This document shows, one piece after another, positions 1-8,310 of a stretch of DNA of 64,000 nt (position 1 is the stretch's first letter; each line of letters opens with the position of its first letter). The stretch is taken from the NCBI GenBank assembly GCA_021153285.1, contig JAGKTT010000020.1, positions 16,563 through 80,562 on the forward strand, read 5' to 3'. Source of the stretch: Bacteroidia bacterium. GTDB lineage: Bacteria > Bacteroidota > Bacteroidia > Bacteroidales > UBA932. The position numbers were made by a program, and so were the translations under genes. A model generated the notes under the pieces. It did not search any database, was not told where the DNA came from, and saw only the letters and a program-made list of their open reading frames with translations.

Positions 1-662
1 CTGCCGGAGTTGACCACCGTGCAGGAGAAGAGGGTTCTGTAAGTGAGAATATCTATGCTGCCGGTGAAGGCGCAGCCCTTCATACCTGCTCTTATTGCTC
101 AGGTGGCGTCTCTTGTCATTCTGAGGAGCATAGCGACGTGAGAATTCTGTCTTGGGATGACCTCGGAAATCCGTCACTCCTTCCGGCCGGTCATCAGCTG
201 AATCCTGCGACCCTTCTTTTCGCAAAGATCGAGGATGAGGTGGTGGATGCTCAGATTGCCCGTCTCAATGCGATCCGTGCCGAGCGTGAGGCCGCAGCTA
301 AGGCTGCCGAGGCTGCTGTGGTGACTCCGCAGAAGGAAGAGTGTACATTCGATGATTTCCAGAAGATGGATATCAGGACAGCTACAGTCCTTGAGGCTGA
401 GCGTGTTCCTAAGACTGACAAGCTTTTGAAACTTACAATCGATACAGGTATCGACAAGAGGGTTATCGTTTCCGGTATTGCAGAGGAGTATGCTCCAGAG
501 GATATGGTGGGCAAGCAGATCTGTATTCTTGCCAATCTTGCTCCGCGAAAGATTCGTGGCATCGAGTCAAAGGGTATGATCCTTATGGCTAGGCAGAATG
601 ATGGCAAGATGAGGTTCGTTACGCCTGCGGAGACTCTTTGCAATGGTGCTGAGATAGGATAG
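1..662 (+). CDS. metG: Methionine--tRNA ligase, C-terminal part (5' end outside window)
   Basis: The frame is open from the window edge (codons begin at base 3) and ends at 662. It encodes the end of methionyl-tRNA synthetase, which charges tRNA-Met in the cytoplasm. The visible part has the end of the anticodon-binding helical domain (LLPAGHQL, then LLFAKIEDE), a charged alanine-rich linker, and a C-terminal EMAP/Trbp-type tRNA-binding domain (FDDFQKMDIR, VSGIAEEY, NLAPRKIRGIESKGM). This is the usual layout of the long, dimeric form of the enzyme. Just before the conserved LSWDDLG stretch there are about 45 residues that do not look like MetRS and that contain the repeat peptide CHSEEHSDV; they look like an in-frame insertion. 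A GTG at 138 could be mistaken for a start, but the homology and the open frame continue upstream. Confidence 0.85.
   Translation, partial: AGVDHRAGEEGSVSENIYAAGEGAALHTCSYCSGGVSCHSEEHSDVRILSWDDLGNPSLLPAGHQLNPATLLFAKIEDEVVDAQIARLNAIRAEREAAAKAAEAAVVTPQKEECTFDDFQKMDIRTATVLEAERVPKTDKLLKLTIDTGIDKRVIVSGIAEEYAPEDMVGKQICILANLAPRKIRGIESKGMILMARQNDGKMRFVTPAETLCNGAEIG
114..152 (+). repeat. In-frame repeat element inside metG (CHSEEHSDV type)
   Basis: The stretch beginning TGTCATTCTGAGGAGCATAG is a close relative of the element found in murB at 1193-1224 (TGTCATTGTGAGGAGCGCAG). Both lie in the same reading frame relative to the host gene and encode CH(S/C)EE(H/R)SDV. This indicates a dispersed short repeat that can sit inside coding sequence without breaking it. 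Confidence 0.7.
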
Positions 663-669
663 TTGGGCA

Positions 670-773
670 TTTTATAATGCAGTATGTTTTTTGCGACCCC
701 CGCCTTCGCTACGCTCAGGCACCCCCTAGCCGGGGGTGGCACGTCGCAAAAATACATACTTGCATTATAAAAA
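670..773. repeat. Palindromic intergenic element with inner C/G-rich hairpin
   Basis: Arms at 670-697 and 743-773 are near-perfect reverse complements (TTTATAATGC...TTGCGAC against GTCGCAAAAA...GCATTATAAA). The interior holds a second self-complementary part (CCCCGCC ... CGGGGGTGG). It lies between metG and murB. It could end metG transcription, but the size and nested symmetry look more like a small mobile or REP-type element. The rest of the 661-883 gap shows nothing recognisable. Confidence 0.7.
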
Positions 774-883
774 ACAGAGCGTAATCTATCAGTTTCAGTT
801 GATAGATGGGGAGTTCCTGCGGCTGCACTGTACTCGGAAGAGAGTGGGGGTGAGTGTAATAAGGTCTTTAGATATGAGGTGAT

Positions 884-2089
884 ATGATCAAGACAGAATA
901 TTATAAGGATTTGACGAAGATGAACACCTTCGGGATGAAGGTGAAGGCGCGCTGTTTCATCGAGTATGATTCGGTGGCGGATCTTGTGGATATCGAGTTC
1001 GAGGAGCTGGCAAGACCGGTGCTTCATATCGGTGGGGGCAGCAATCTGCTTTTTACTGATGATTTCAAGGGTACGGTTCTGCATTCGAAGATCGATTTCA
1101 TAGAAATTCTTGATGAATCTCAATGTGTTCCTGTCTCCTCCTATCATTGTGAGGACCCGCTTCCCTGTCATTGTGAGGAGCTCGCCTCTTGTCATTGTGA
1201 GGAGCGCAGCGACGTGACAATCTCCTCCCCTGTCCTGGTGTCGGTCGGTGCGGGAGTCGTCTTTGATGATTTCTGCGCTTGGGCGGCAAAGGAAGGCCTC
1301 TGGGGAGTGGAGAATCTGTCCTATATTCCTGGTGAGGTGGGCGCTTCCGCTGTGCAGAATATCGGAGCTTATGGAGTGGAGGTGAAGGATGTTATCCGTA
1401 AGGTGTATTGTTATGATACTGTTGAGGAGGAGTTTGTCAATTTCAGTGTTGAGGAGTGTGAGTACGGATATAGGGATTCCATTTTCAAAGATCCTGAGGT
1501 CAAGGGACGTTACATTGTGACTCACGTGGTGTTTGCATTGAGTCGAGAGCCTAAGCCGGTGCTGGATTATGGGCATCTGAAAGACGCCTTGTCGTCTCAC
1601 TGTCAATTTGACTGTAACGAAAAATCCTTGACTCCGTCCCTCATAAGAAATGCGATCATCAAAATCCGAAAGGAGAAACTGCCGGAGCCTTCGGTGAAGG
1701 GTAGTGCGGGAAGCTTCTTCAAGAACCCGGTGGTGCCGATGGAGCATTATCTGCGTATTGAGGCGGCCGCGAAGGCGGAGTTCGGCCCGGATTATAAGGT
1801 GCCGCATTATATCATTGAAACTGAACCCTCATCTTGTCATCCTGAACAAAGTGAAGGATCTGTTCCAGGCTCCCTCGTCAAGATTCCGGCTGCCTGGATG
1901 ATCGAGCAGTGCGGGTGGAAGGGACGTCGAAGTGGCGGGGCTGCCGTGTGGGAAAAGCAACCGCTTGTTATCGTGAATTATACAGGCGAGGCTTATCCTG
2001 AAGAAATAATAGGACTGGAAAAACGTATAGTTGCATCTATTCAGGCTAAGTTTGGAGTGGAGCTTCATCCTGAGGTGGAACATATCTAA
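884..2089 (+). CDS. murB: UDP-N-acetylenolpyruvoylglucosamine reductase (MurB)
   Basis: A cytoplasmic FAD enzyme that reduces UDP-GlcNAc-enolpyruvate to UDP-MurNAc in peptidoglycan synthesis. The FAD-binding motif GGGSNLL is at residues 50-56. The motifs YIPGEVGASAVQNIGAYG and GSAGSFFKNP (with the catalytic serine) are present, and the C-terminal domain is of the type I (E. coli) class. At 401 residues it is about 55-60 longer than usual. The excess is explained by two in-frame repeat insertions: about residues 80-114 (three 24-base units ending in CHCEERSDVTI) and about 316-328 (CHPEQSEGSVP). The frame and all core motifs survive, so the enzyme is probably functional. The ATG at 884 gives the expected N-terminus (TKMNTFGM). 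Confidence 0.95.
   Translation: MIKTEYYKDLTKMNTFGMKVKARCFIEYDSVADLVDIEFEELARPVLHIGGGSNLLFTDDFKGTVLHSKIDFIEILDESQCVPVSSYHCEDPLPCHCEELASCHCEERSDVTISSPVLVSVGAGVVFDDFCAWAAKEGLWGVENLSYIPGEVGASAVQNIGAYGVEVKDVIRKVYCYDTVEEEFVNFSVEECEYGYRDSIFKDPEVKGRYIVTHVVFALSREPKPVLDYGHLKDALSSHCQFDCNEKSLTPSLIRNAIIKIRKEKLPEPSVKGSAGSFFKNPVVPMEHYLRIEAAAKAEFGPDYKVPHYIIETEPSSCHPEQSEGSVPGSLVKIPAAWMIEQCGWKGRRSGGAAVWEKQPLVIVNYTGEAYPEEIIGLEKRIVASIQAKFGVELHPEVEHI
1145..1224 (+). repeat. In-frame tandem 24-base repeat in murB (CHCEERSDV type)
   Basis: The core CATTGTGAGGA occurs at 1145, 1169 and 1193, exactly 24 bases (eight codons) apart, and ends in GAGCGCAGCGACGTGACAAT. It encodes HCEDPLP-CHCEELAS-CHCEERSDVTI. The insert falls in a loop between conserved MurB motifs and keeps the frame. 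Confidence 0.8.
1832..1868 (+). repeat. In-frame repeat in murB (CHPEQSEGS type)
   Basis: A second, different short element (TGTCATCCTGAACAAAGTGA and onward) encodes SCHPEQSEGSVP between the conserved MurB segments HYIIETE and VKIPAAWMIEQ. This boundary is normally continuous in MurB proteins. Confidence 0.7.
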
Positions 2090-2116
2090 TTCACCAAGAT
2101 GCTTATATGTATATAT

Positions 2117-2149
2117 AAAGGTGTGATCGGGAGTTCCGTTCACACCTTT
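2117..2149 (+). terminator. Terminator hairpin after murB
   Basis: A perfect 10-bp stem, AAAGGTGTGA (2117-2126) with TCACACCTTT (2140-2149), 13-base loop, followed by ATTTCTC. It lies 28 bases after the murB stop. The remaining 2150-2248 should hold the susC promoter. A TAACTTTA at 2209-2216 resembles the Bacteroides -7 box, but no well-spaced -33 box is visible. Confidence 0.75.
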
Positions 2150-2248
2150 ATTTCTCCCAATCGCACACAAAAGAGAACACTTTACATAATAGTTGACGGT
2201 GTATTCCATAACTTTATCGAAAACACACTAAACTAATCAATGTAATCC

Positions 2249-5209
2249 ATGAAAAAATCAGTGTTCTTGATTGGTATCATCTTTATTCTGACAAGTATGA
2301 TACCTTATTTCACATTCGCTCAGAGCGGATATGAGGTAAAAGGATCCGTTTACGATCAGCTTGGACCTGTTGCTGGAGCGACTATTCTTGAAAAAGGTAC
2401 GACTACCGGAACATCCACTGGAATCGACGGAGATTATATCCTTTATGTCTCAGGCCCGACAGCAACTGTAGAAATCAGCTGTATCGGTTATAAGACCCTG
2501 GCTTTCGCCGCAAATGCAGTTCCTGCTAAAGTTACTTTGGAGGAAGATTCTGAAATGCTTGAAGAGACAGTCGTAGTCGGTTACGGTTCTCTCAGTAAGA
2601 AAGAGATTTCGTCTTCTGTAGTAAGCGTAAAGGCTGAAGACTTCAACAAGGCTGCTTCAGGTGACCCTATGCAGCTGCTCGTGGGAAAGGTTGCAGGTCT
2701 TAACATCGATATGTCGGCAGACGGTAACAGCACAAGCTTCCAGCTTCGTGGCGCCACTTCCATCAACGGTGGAAACTCTCCACTCGTGGTGATCGACGGT
2801 GTTGCAGGTGCTTCACTCAGCGACGTGTCTACACAGGATATCGAGTCAATCTCTATCCTCAAGGACGGTGCATCGGCTGCTATCTACGGTACACGTGGTG
2901 CCAACGGTGTCGTTCTCGTGACTACACGCAGAGGTGCAGGTGAGGCAGGAAAGCTCAGAGTTACTTACGATTCTTATTATGCTATCCAGGCTCTTCATAA
3001 GAATCCGGAGACTTTCAGCCTTGATGAGTGGCTGGTTCTCAATGAGAAACGTGGTAAGGCAGACTACGGCGGACGAATTGAAAACGCTTATTGGAATGCT
3101 CTCCGTAACGACAAGCCTACTTACGACCTGAACCAGTACATCTCTCTCGCAGGTTCTACATCGAGAAGCAACTACAATCTCTCGTTCAATTATTCAGACA
3201 GAAACCAGCTCTACAAGAACAACGACAGGCAGACTTATAACCTTCGTTTCCTGATGAGCCAGAAGATGCTGAACAATATCATCGAGACTACAACTATCGC
3301 TCAGCTCCGTGCTTACGTGAGCAACGGAAACGGTGGTAGCCTTACAGGTACCATCTTTATGAACCCTACTCAGCCGGTTTATGATGCTACCACTCCTACA
3401 GGTTACTATTGGCCTACAAGTTCTACAGGTGCTACAAACCCTGTCGAGAACAACCAGATGCCTACTAACCAGAGCCATAGCACTACCATCAATATCCAGC
3501 AGGATGTGAAGGCCACTCTTATCAAGAATGACAACCATCTCCTGACTATCAATGCAAATGCAGCATTCGGATACTATTCTACTTATGGCCACAGCTACAC
3601 TCCATCTACAATGCAGACTTGCCAGATGTGGAACAACTATGCCGGTTCTGCAAGCTTGGACAGCAGCAACAGCCTTACAAGCAACTTCGAGGCTATGATC
3701 AATTATAACCTCTCGCTTAACAACCACTCTCTCAAGGCTGTAGCCGGTTATTCATACCGTCAGTATATGGGTGAGAGTATGAATATGACCAACAGAAACT
3801 TCCAGTATGACCAGTTCCTGTGGTATAACATAGGTTCAGGTACATACCTCGACGAGGGTCTTGCAAGTATGGGCTCAAGCAAGTCATTCAACAAGCTTGC
3901 CGGTGTATTCGGCCGTGTTACTTACTCTTGGAATGACCTTCTCACAGTTACAGGATCTGCTCGTTACGAGGGTAGCTCTAAGTTCGGTAAGGACAAGAAG
4001 TATGGTTTCTTCCCTTCAGTGTCTGCAGCGTGGACCATTTCGAATATGGGCTTTATGGAGAGTTCAAGAAGCTGGCTCGACGAACTCCGTGTACGTGCAT
4101 CTTATGGTGTGACAGGACGTGAGGCCGGTGGTGATTATGCATCACTCTCTACTTATAACTCAAAGGGATCCAATTATTATATGGACGGTCAGTGGGTACC
4201 TGGATACGGTATCTCACGTAACCCTAACCCGAACCTCGGATGGGAGACAGCCGTTGTATATAACTATGGTGTAGATTTCGAACTCTTGGGACGTAAGCTC
4301 ACAGGTAGCATCGAGTACTTCGACCGTCGTTCAGAGAACCTCCTCTATACTTATACAGCTCCACAGCCACCATACGTATTCGATTCTATCCAGCTGAACC
4401 TCGGTTCAACTCAGAATACAGGTGTCGAGCTTGCCCTGAACTACAACACACGCTTCGGTAAGAACTGGGGACTCTCTGTAGGTGGTACTTACTCTTACAG
4501 CACAGCCATCCTCAAGAGCATCGGTAATGATGTTTATTCAGCTAACTTCGTTGACCTTTACGGAACAGGCGGTCTTGGATCAAGTGACTATTTCTTCCGT
4601 CTCTATGAAGGTACTCAGATCGGTAGCCTCCGTGGTTTCAAGTATGCAGGTTACACTGAGGACGGACAGCTCCTCCACGAGACAGCTGACGGTGGTACAG
4701 CTACCAAGACAGGTGTGAAGGACAGCGACAAGCAGGTTATCGGTAACACCCTCCCAGAGCACGCATTCTCTCTCAACATCACTCTCAAGTACAAGAACTG
4801 GGATCTCAGCATCAATGGCCGTGGTCTTGCAGGACACGACATCTGGAATTCACAGCTTCAGAACTACGGTTATCCGGGTGTAGCAGCTGAGAACCTCCTT
4901 AAGAGTGCATATGAGAAGTATCCTCATCTTACAGCTGACAACAACTATCTGAACTCATTCTTCCTCGAGAAGGGTGACTGGTTCAAGATCGAGAAGGTTT
5001 CTGTCGGAAGAAACTTCAACTTCAAGGAAAACAAGGCAGGATTTGAAAATATGTATGTTTACCTTGCAGCGACTAACCTCCTGACTCTTACCAAGTTCTC
5101 AGGTGTTGACCCTTCAACTGTATCTTCTATCGGTCTTACCCCTGGTATCGCAGGTTCGACATCACTCTATACTACCAAGATCACTCTTGGAATTTCAGCT
5201 AAGTTCTAA
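2249..5209 (+). CDS. susC: SusC-like TonB-dependent outer-membrane receptor
   Basis: An outer-membrane beta-barrel that imports oligosaccharides with its SusD partner, powered by TonB. A signal peptide covers about residues 1-24 (ends FTFA). It is followed by a carboxypeptidase-regulatory-like beta-sandwich (VKGSVYDQLGPVAGATI), the plug domain (VVVGYGSLSKKEISSSV, LVGKVAGLNI, GASAAIYGTRGANGVVLVTT) and a barrel ending in an aromatic C-terminus (GISAKF). At 986 residues it is at the usual size for the family. The susD homologue follows 28 bases later, and the pair is closed by a terminator at 7109. The alpha-glucan enzymes around it suggest malto-oligosaccharide or a related glucan as substrate; this is context-based, since specificity cannot be read from the sequence. 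Confidence 0.93.
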   Translation: MKKSVFLIGIIFILTSMIPYFTFAQSGYEVKGSVYDQLGPVAGATILEKGTTTGTSTGIDGDYILYVSGPTATVEISCIGYKTLAFAANAVPAKVTLEEDSEMLEETVVVGYGSLSKKEISSSVVSVKAEDFNKAASGDPMQLLVGKVAGLNIDMSADGNSTSFQLRGATSINGGNSPLVVIDGVAGASLSDVSTQDIESISILKDGASAAIYGTRGANGVVLVTTRRGAGEAGKLRVTYDSYYAIQALHKNPETFSLDEWLVLNEKRGKADYGGRIENAYWNALRNDKPTYDLNQYISLAGSTSRSNYNLSFNYSDRNQLYKNNDRQTYNLRFLMSQKMLNNIIETTTIAQLRAYVSNGNGGSLTGTIFMNPTQPVYDATTPTGYYWPTSSTGATNPVENNQMPTNQSHSTTINIQQDVKATLIKNDNHLLTINANAAFGYYSTYGHSYTPSTMQTCQMWNNYAGSASLDSSNSLTSNFEAMINYNLSLNNHSLKAVAGYSYRQYMGESMNMTNRNFQYDQFLWYNIGSGTYLDEGLASMGSSKSFNKLAGVFGRVTYSWNDLLTVTGSARYEGSSKFGKDKKYGFFPSVSAAWTISNMGFMESSRSWLDELRVRASYGVTGREAGGDYASLSTYNSKGSNYYMDGQWVPGYGISRNPNPNLGWETAVVYNYGVDFELLGRKLTGSIEYFDRRSENLLYTYTAPQPPYVFDSIQLNLGSTQNTGVELALNYNTRFGKNWGLSVGGTYSYSTAILKSIGNDVYSANFVDLYGTGGLGSSDYFFRLYEGTQIGSLRGFKYAGYTEDGQLLHETADGGTATKTGVKDSDKQVIGNTLPEHAFSLNITLKYKNWDLSINGRGLAGHDIWNSQLQNYGYPGVAAENLLKSAYEKYPHLTADNNYLNSFFLEKGDWFKIEKVSVGRNFNFKENKAGFENMYVYLAATNLLTLTKFSGVDPSTVSSIGLTPGIAGSTSLYTTKITLGISAKF

Positions 5210-5237
5210 TCTCAACGTGTAAAAGGAAAACATCAAT

Positions 5238-7097
5238 ATGAATGCTATAAAGAAATTTTTAGTAATGGCCATTTCAGGACTTGCCTTCACAGGCTGTTTT
5301 GATATGACAGAGCATCCTTACACATTGCTTGATGCTTCTAACTATTTTACAGATGAGAACTCAGTCAAGCAGGTAGTTGCTCATATTTACGCACAGGAGC
5401 AGAGTGACCTCTCAGAGCTCTATTGGTATGCTCAGGAGCTTTCTGCGGACCAGATTACCTGGCGTTCGTGGAACGGTGGATCTTGGGGCTGGGACTCAGG
5501 TGACAAGTTCGTTCTTTCTACCCACACCTGGAATCCTTCTTCAAATTATGTGAATAGAATATGGAGTGGTGCTTGGACTGCTATCGGTCTTTGTAACAAC
5601 TTCATCACTGACCTTGAGAGTATCAGCGCTTCTTCTCTTGGAATGTCAGAGGTTCAGAAGCAGGCTTACATAGACGAGGTACGTACATTCCGTGTATATT
5701 GCTTCTATAATGTTTTCGAGGTATTCGGCTCTGTAATTCCATTGTCAACAACTACAGATACATCCGTACTTCCTGTAAGTGCGATGGACGGTATGACCTT
5801 CGAGGAAGGTAACGCTAAAGTTTGTCAGTGGATGATTGACGAGCTCGACCTTGCATTGGAGTCTCTTGCGATCAATGGTTCAGTAAACCGTTGTAATCAG
5901 GCTATGAACCGTATGCTCAAGATGCGTATCCTTCTTAATTCTGAGATCTTTACAGGAGTTGCACGCTTTGACGAGTGCAAGGCTCTTGCGAAGGATATCA
6001 TCGACGGAAAGTATGGTAACTATGCTATCGCCGAGAACTATAAGGATATCTACTCTGCAAACAACAACACTGACTGTAAGGAGATCGTATTCGCATTCTC
6101 AAGTGACGTAGTTTACAACAAGAGATCTACCAATATGCGTAACGGTCCTTTTATGAGCTATGTCTTCACAGCATACTTCAATACAAAGGAAGAGCACGCA
6201 GGATGGAACTGCTGCTGCTTGACACCTTCATTCGACAACTCAAGCAACTTCTACAACCAGTGCGTTTCATTCGACGCTAACGGTACTGCAAGCGTAGTGA
6301 AGAATATGTATGACAAGGAACTTGCAAAGTGCTTCCTTGATGGATATGGTGACAAACTTGGTGCTGTTATGGAGCGTTTCGACCCTGCTGACATCCGTCT
6401 TGTAACTCCTTATAATGACGCTGCAGGAAATTGGGGCGGACACTTTATGAAGGGCGTGATGTACTCTGACTTTGGTAATGGTGAGCTTCAGATGGCTGAT
6501 GCTGACCGTGAAGGACAGCCGCTTGTATACGTTGACCAGGTGGGTAACTTCCAGGGTAAGGGTGAGCACCCTCTTCAGATGGTGGAGAATCCACGTTGGG
6601 GTGAGACCAACTCAGGTATCAGAATGGCGAAGTATCCTTACTACAATATCGATGCTCCATATAACTTCTGTGATCCTGATGTTGTAGAGTTCCGTCTTGC
6701 TGAGGTATACTATACTTATGCAGAGTGTCTACTTCGTGAGGGCAATTCTACTGAGGCTAAGAACTGGGTTAACGAGGTTCGTAAGAGATATTTCTCTGCA
6801 GCTGATTGGAATACTGCAAAGGATCGTGCTCCAAGAGGCTTTGATGCTGCCTTTGATGAGGACCGTATGCTCAGCGAGTGGGGACTTGAGTTCCTTGATG
6901 AGGGTCACCGTCGTCGTACTGACCTCCGTCGTTTCGACAAGTTCACTCAGGGTCAGTGGTGGTTCTTCGGACGTACAACTGAGACCGGATATGACCTTCC
7001 TGCAAAGCGTGACCGCAAATATGAGTGGTTCCCGGTTCCTGAAAGAGCTCTGGCAGCGAATCCAGGTCTTACACAGAATCCTGCTTACGGAGAATAA
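5238..7097 (+). CDS. susD: SusD/RagB-like glycan-binding outer-membrane lipoprotein
   Basis: A surface lipoprotein that caps the SusC barrel and binds the incoming glycan. The signal peptide ends in a lipobox (LAFTGC, Cys19), followed by FDMTEHP. The 619 residues show the SusD fold hallmarks: an early conserved HPYTLLD, helical TPR-like segments (RTFRVYCFYNVFEVFG), and the C-terminal SusD motif region with EFRLAEVYYTYAECLLR and EWGLEFLDEGHRRRTDLRRF. It is translated directly after susC and ends just before a strong hairpin. It has abundant aromatic residues (for example QITWRSWNGGSWGWDSG), as expected of a sugar-binding surface; the exact binding residues cannot be assigned. Confidence 0.92.
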   Translation: MNAIKKFLVMAISGLAFTGCFDMTEHPYTLLDASNYFTDENSVKQVVAHIYAQEQSDLSELYWYAQELSADQITWRSWNGGSWGWDSGDKFVLSTHTWNPSSNYVNRIWSGAWTAIGLCNNFITDLESISASSLGMSEVQKQAYIDEVRTFRVYCFYNVFEVFGSVIPLSTTTDTSVLPVSAMDGMTFEEGNAKVCQWMIDELDLALESLAINGSVNRCNQAMNRMLKMRILLNSEIFTGVARFDECKALAKDIIDGKYGNYAIAENYKDIYSANNNTDCKEIVFAFSSDVVYNKRSTNMRNGPFMSYVFTAYFNTKEEHAGWNCCCLTPSFDNSSNFYNQCVSFDANGTASVVKNMYDKELAKCFLDGYGDKLGAVMERFDPADIRLVTPYNDAAGNWGGHFMKGVMYSDFGNGELQMADADREGQPLVYVDQVGNFQGKGEHPLQMVENPRWGETNSGIRMAKYPYYNIDAPYNFCDPDVVEFRLAEVYYTYAECLLREGNSTEAKNWVNEVRKRYFSAADWNTAKDRAPRGFDAAFDEDRMLSEWGLEFLDEGHRRRTDLRRFDKFTQGQWWFFGRTTETGYDLPAKRDRKYEWFPVPERALAANPGLTQNPAYGE

Positions 7098-7108
7098 TTG
7101 ATGAAAGT

Positions 7109-7140
7109 AATGGTGGAGGAGGTCTAATCCTCCACCATTT
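7109..7140 (+). terminator. Terminator after susCD
   Basis: A perfect 12-bp stem, AATGGTGGAGGA (7109-7120) with TCCTCCACCATT (7128-7139), 7-base loop, then TTAAATTT. It separates susCD from the two-component system that begins at 7162. The latter therefore either has its own promoter in this short gap or depends on read-through. Confidence 0.8.
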
Positions 7141-7161
7141 TAAATTTAGGCACTGGTTCTT

Positions 7162-8304
7162 ATGAAATCCATCAGAAAGGAACTGAACATCATTCTGGTT
7201 TTCTCGATCCTGCACTCTGTTGTGGCAGTACTTTCGAGATGGCTGGGCCTGTCCGACCATCTGATGCTTACGACCCTGACGATGATTATGACTCTGTCCT
7301 TGTGTCAGGTCAGAAGAACCACTGTCAATACTATGGTGATGCTGCTTATCATCGTGAATTTCGGAGGTTACTACCTAGGATCTTTGATAGGCAGCCTGCT
7401 GAAACATCTCATCTCCAACACTTATCTGCGTGGAGGTATCACTACTTTTTCCACATCTGTAATCATCGGAGCGGCTGTGGAAGGAATAGTGACTTTGATA
7501 GACAGAACAGGTTTTTGTCAGAATCGCAAGGAAATAAGCACATATTGGCTTATGCTTGTGTTCACCGTGATCATAATAGCCAGGCTGGTACTTATTATCA
7601 TAAATGGCAAGACTTTGTATAGCAGGGATGTTATGCTTAATGTGATTGTCGACTATACTTTCTGCTGTGTCGCTCTTCTTTATCTGGCTATCAATTCCGT
7701 GAAAGGTGCCCGGGATGCCCAGCTTGCAAAGGAAAAGTCCAATCTGGCACAGTACAGCTATATACGCCTCCAGCAGCAGGTAAAGCCACATTTTATGTTC
7801 AACAACCTGAGCATCCTGAATGGTCTGATATGCGAACGTAAGGTTGATGAAGCGTCTGACTTTGTGTATAAGCTGGCCTACCTGTACAGGTATATGATAA
7901 CCAATGAGGAAGAAAATCTGGTAACCATACGAGAGGAATTGGATTTTGTAAATAAATATACGGATCTGATGAAGGTCCGGTTCGGGGCAACCTTCAATGT
8001 TATGAAGGATATGGATGAGAGTCTTGAGGAAAGTCTTGTCGTTCCGTGTTCGATACAGCTGCTTATTGAAAATGCCATCAAGCATAATGCAGGCACAGAG
8101 CAGAATCCGCTGGATATATGTATTTGCAACTCTGGCACTCACATTATTGTACGTAACAATATATTGAAGAAGATTTCTCCTGAGCCGACAACCCATCTGG
8201 GACTGAAATATATAAAAAGAATCTATGGAGATCTCAGTCCTCAAGATGTAGTCGTGGAATCTAATGAAAATGAATTTGTTGTGAAACTTCCAATAATCAG
8301 ATAG
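7162..8304 (+). CDS. LytS-type membrane sensor histidine kinase
   Basis: The membrane kinase half of a LytS/LytTR two-component system. The N-terminal 180 residues hold about six hydrophobic segments with no large extracellular domain, so the signal is probably sensed within or at the membrane. A short coiled linker (KGARDAQLAKEKSNLAQ) leads to the His_kinase domain. The phospho-acceptor is His210 in QQVKPHFMFNNLSILN, and the ATP-binding N-box is LLIENAIKHN. A GLKYIKRIYGD segment replaces the usual G-box end of the ATPase. The response regulator starts 6 bases after the stop. The pair sits between susCD and the enzyme genes, so control of the glucan locus is a reasonable inference. The classical regulator SusR is not seen in this window. 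Confidence 0.88.
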   Translation: MKSIRKELNIILVFSILHSVVAVLSRWLGLSDHLMLTTLTMIMTLSLCQVRRTTVNTMVMLLIIVNFGGYYLGSLIGSLLKHLISNTYLRGGITTFSTSVIIGAAVEGIVTLIDRTGFCQNRKEISTYWLMLVFTVIIIARLVLIIINGKTLYSRDVMLNVIVDYTFCCVALLYLAINSVKGARDAQLAKEKSNLAQYSYIRLQQQVKPHFMFNNLSILNGLICERKVDEASDFVYKLAYLYRYMITNEEENLVTIREELDFVNKYTDLMKVRFGATFNVMKDMDESLEESLVVPCSIQLLIENAIKHNAGTEQNPLDICICNSGTHIIVRNNILKKISPEPTTHLGLKYIKRIYGDLSPQDVVVESNENEFVVKLPIIR

Positions 8305-8310
8305 CGAGAT

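Noticed and set aside
251..1807. Long minus-strand frame opposite metG and murB
   Set aside because: It is antisense to two clear genes, crosses a palindromic element and has no family features.
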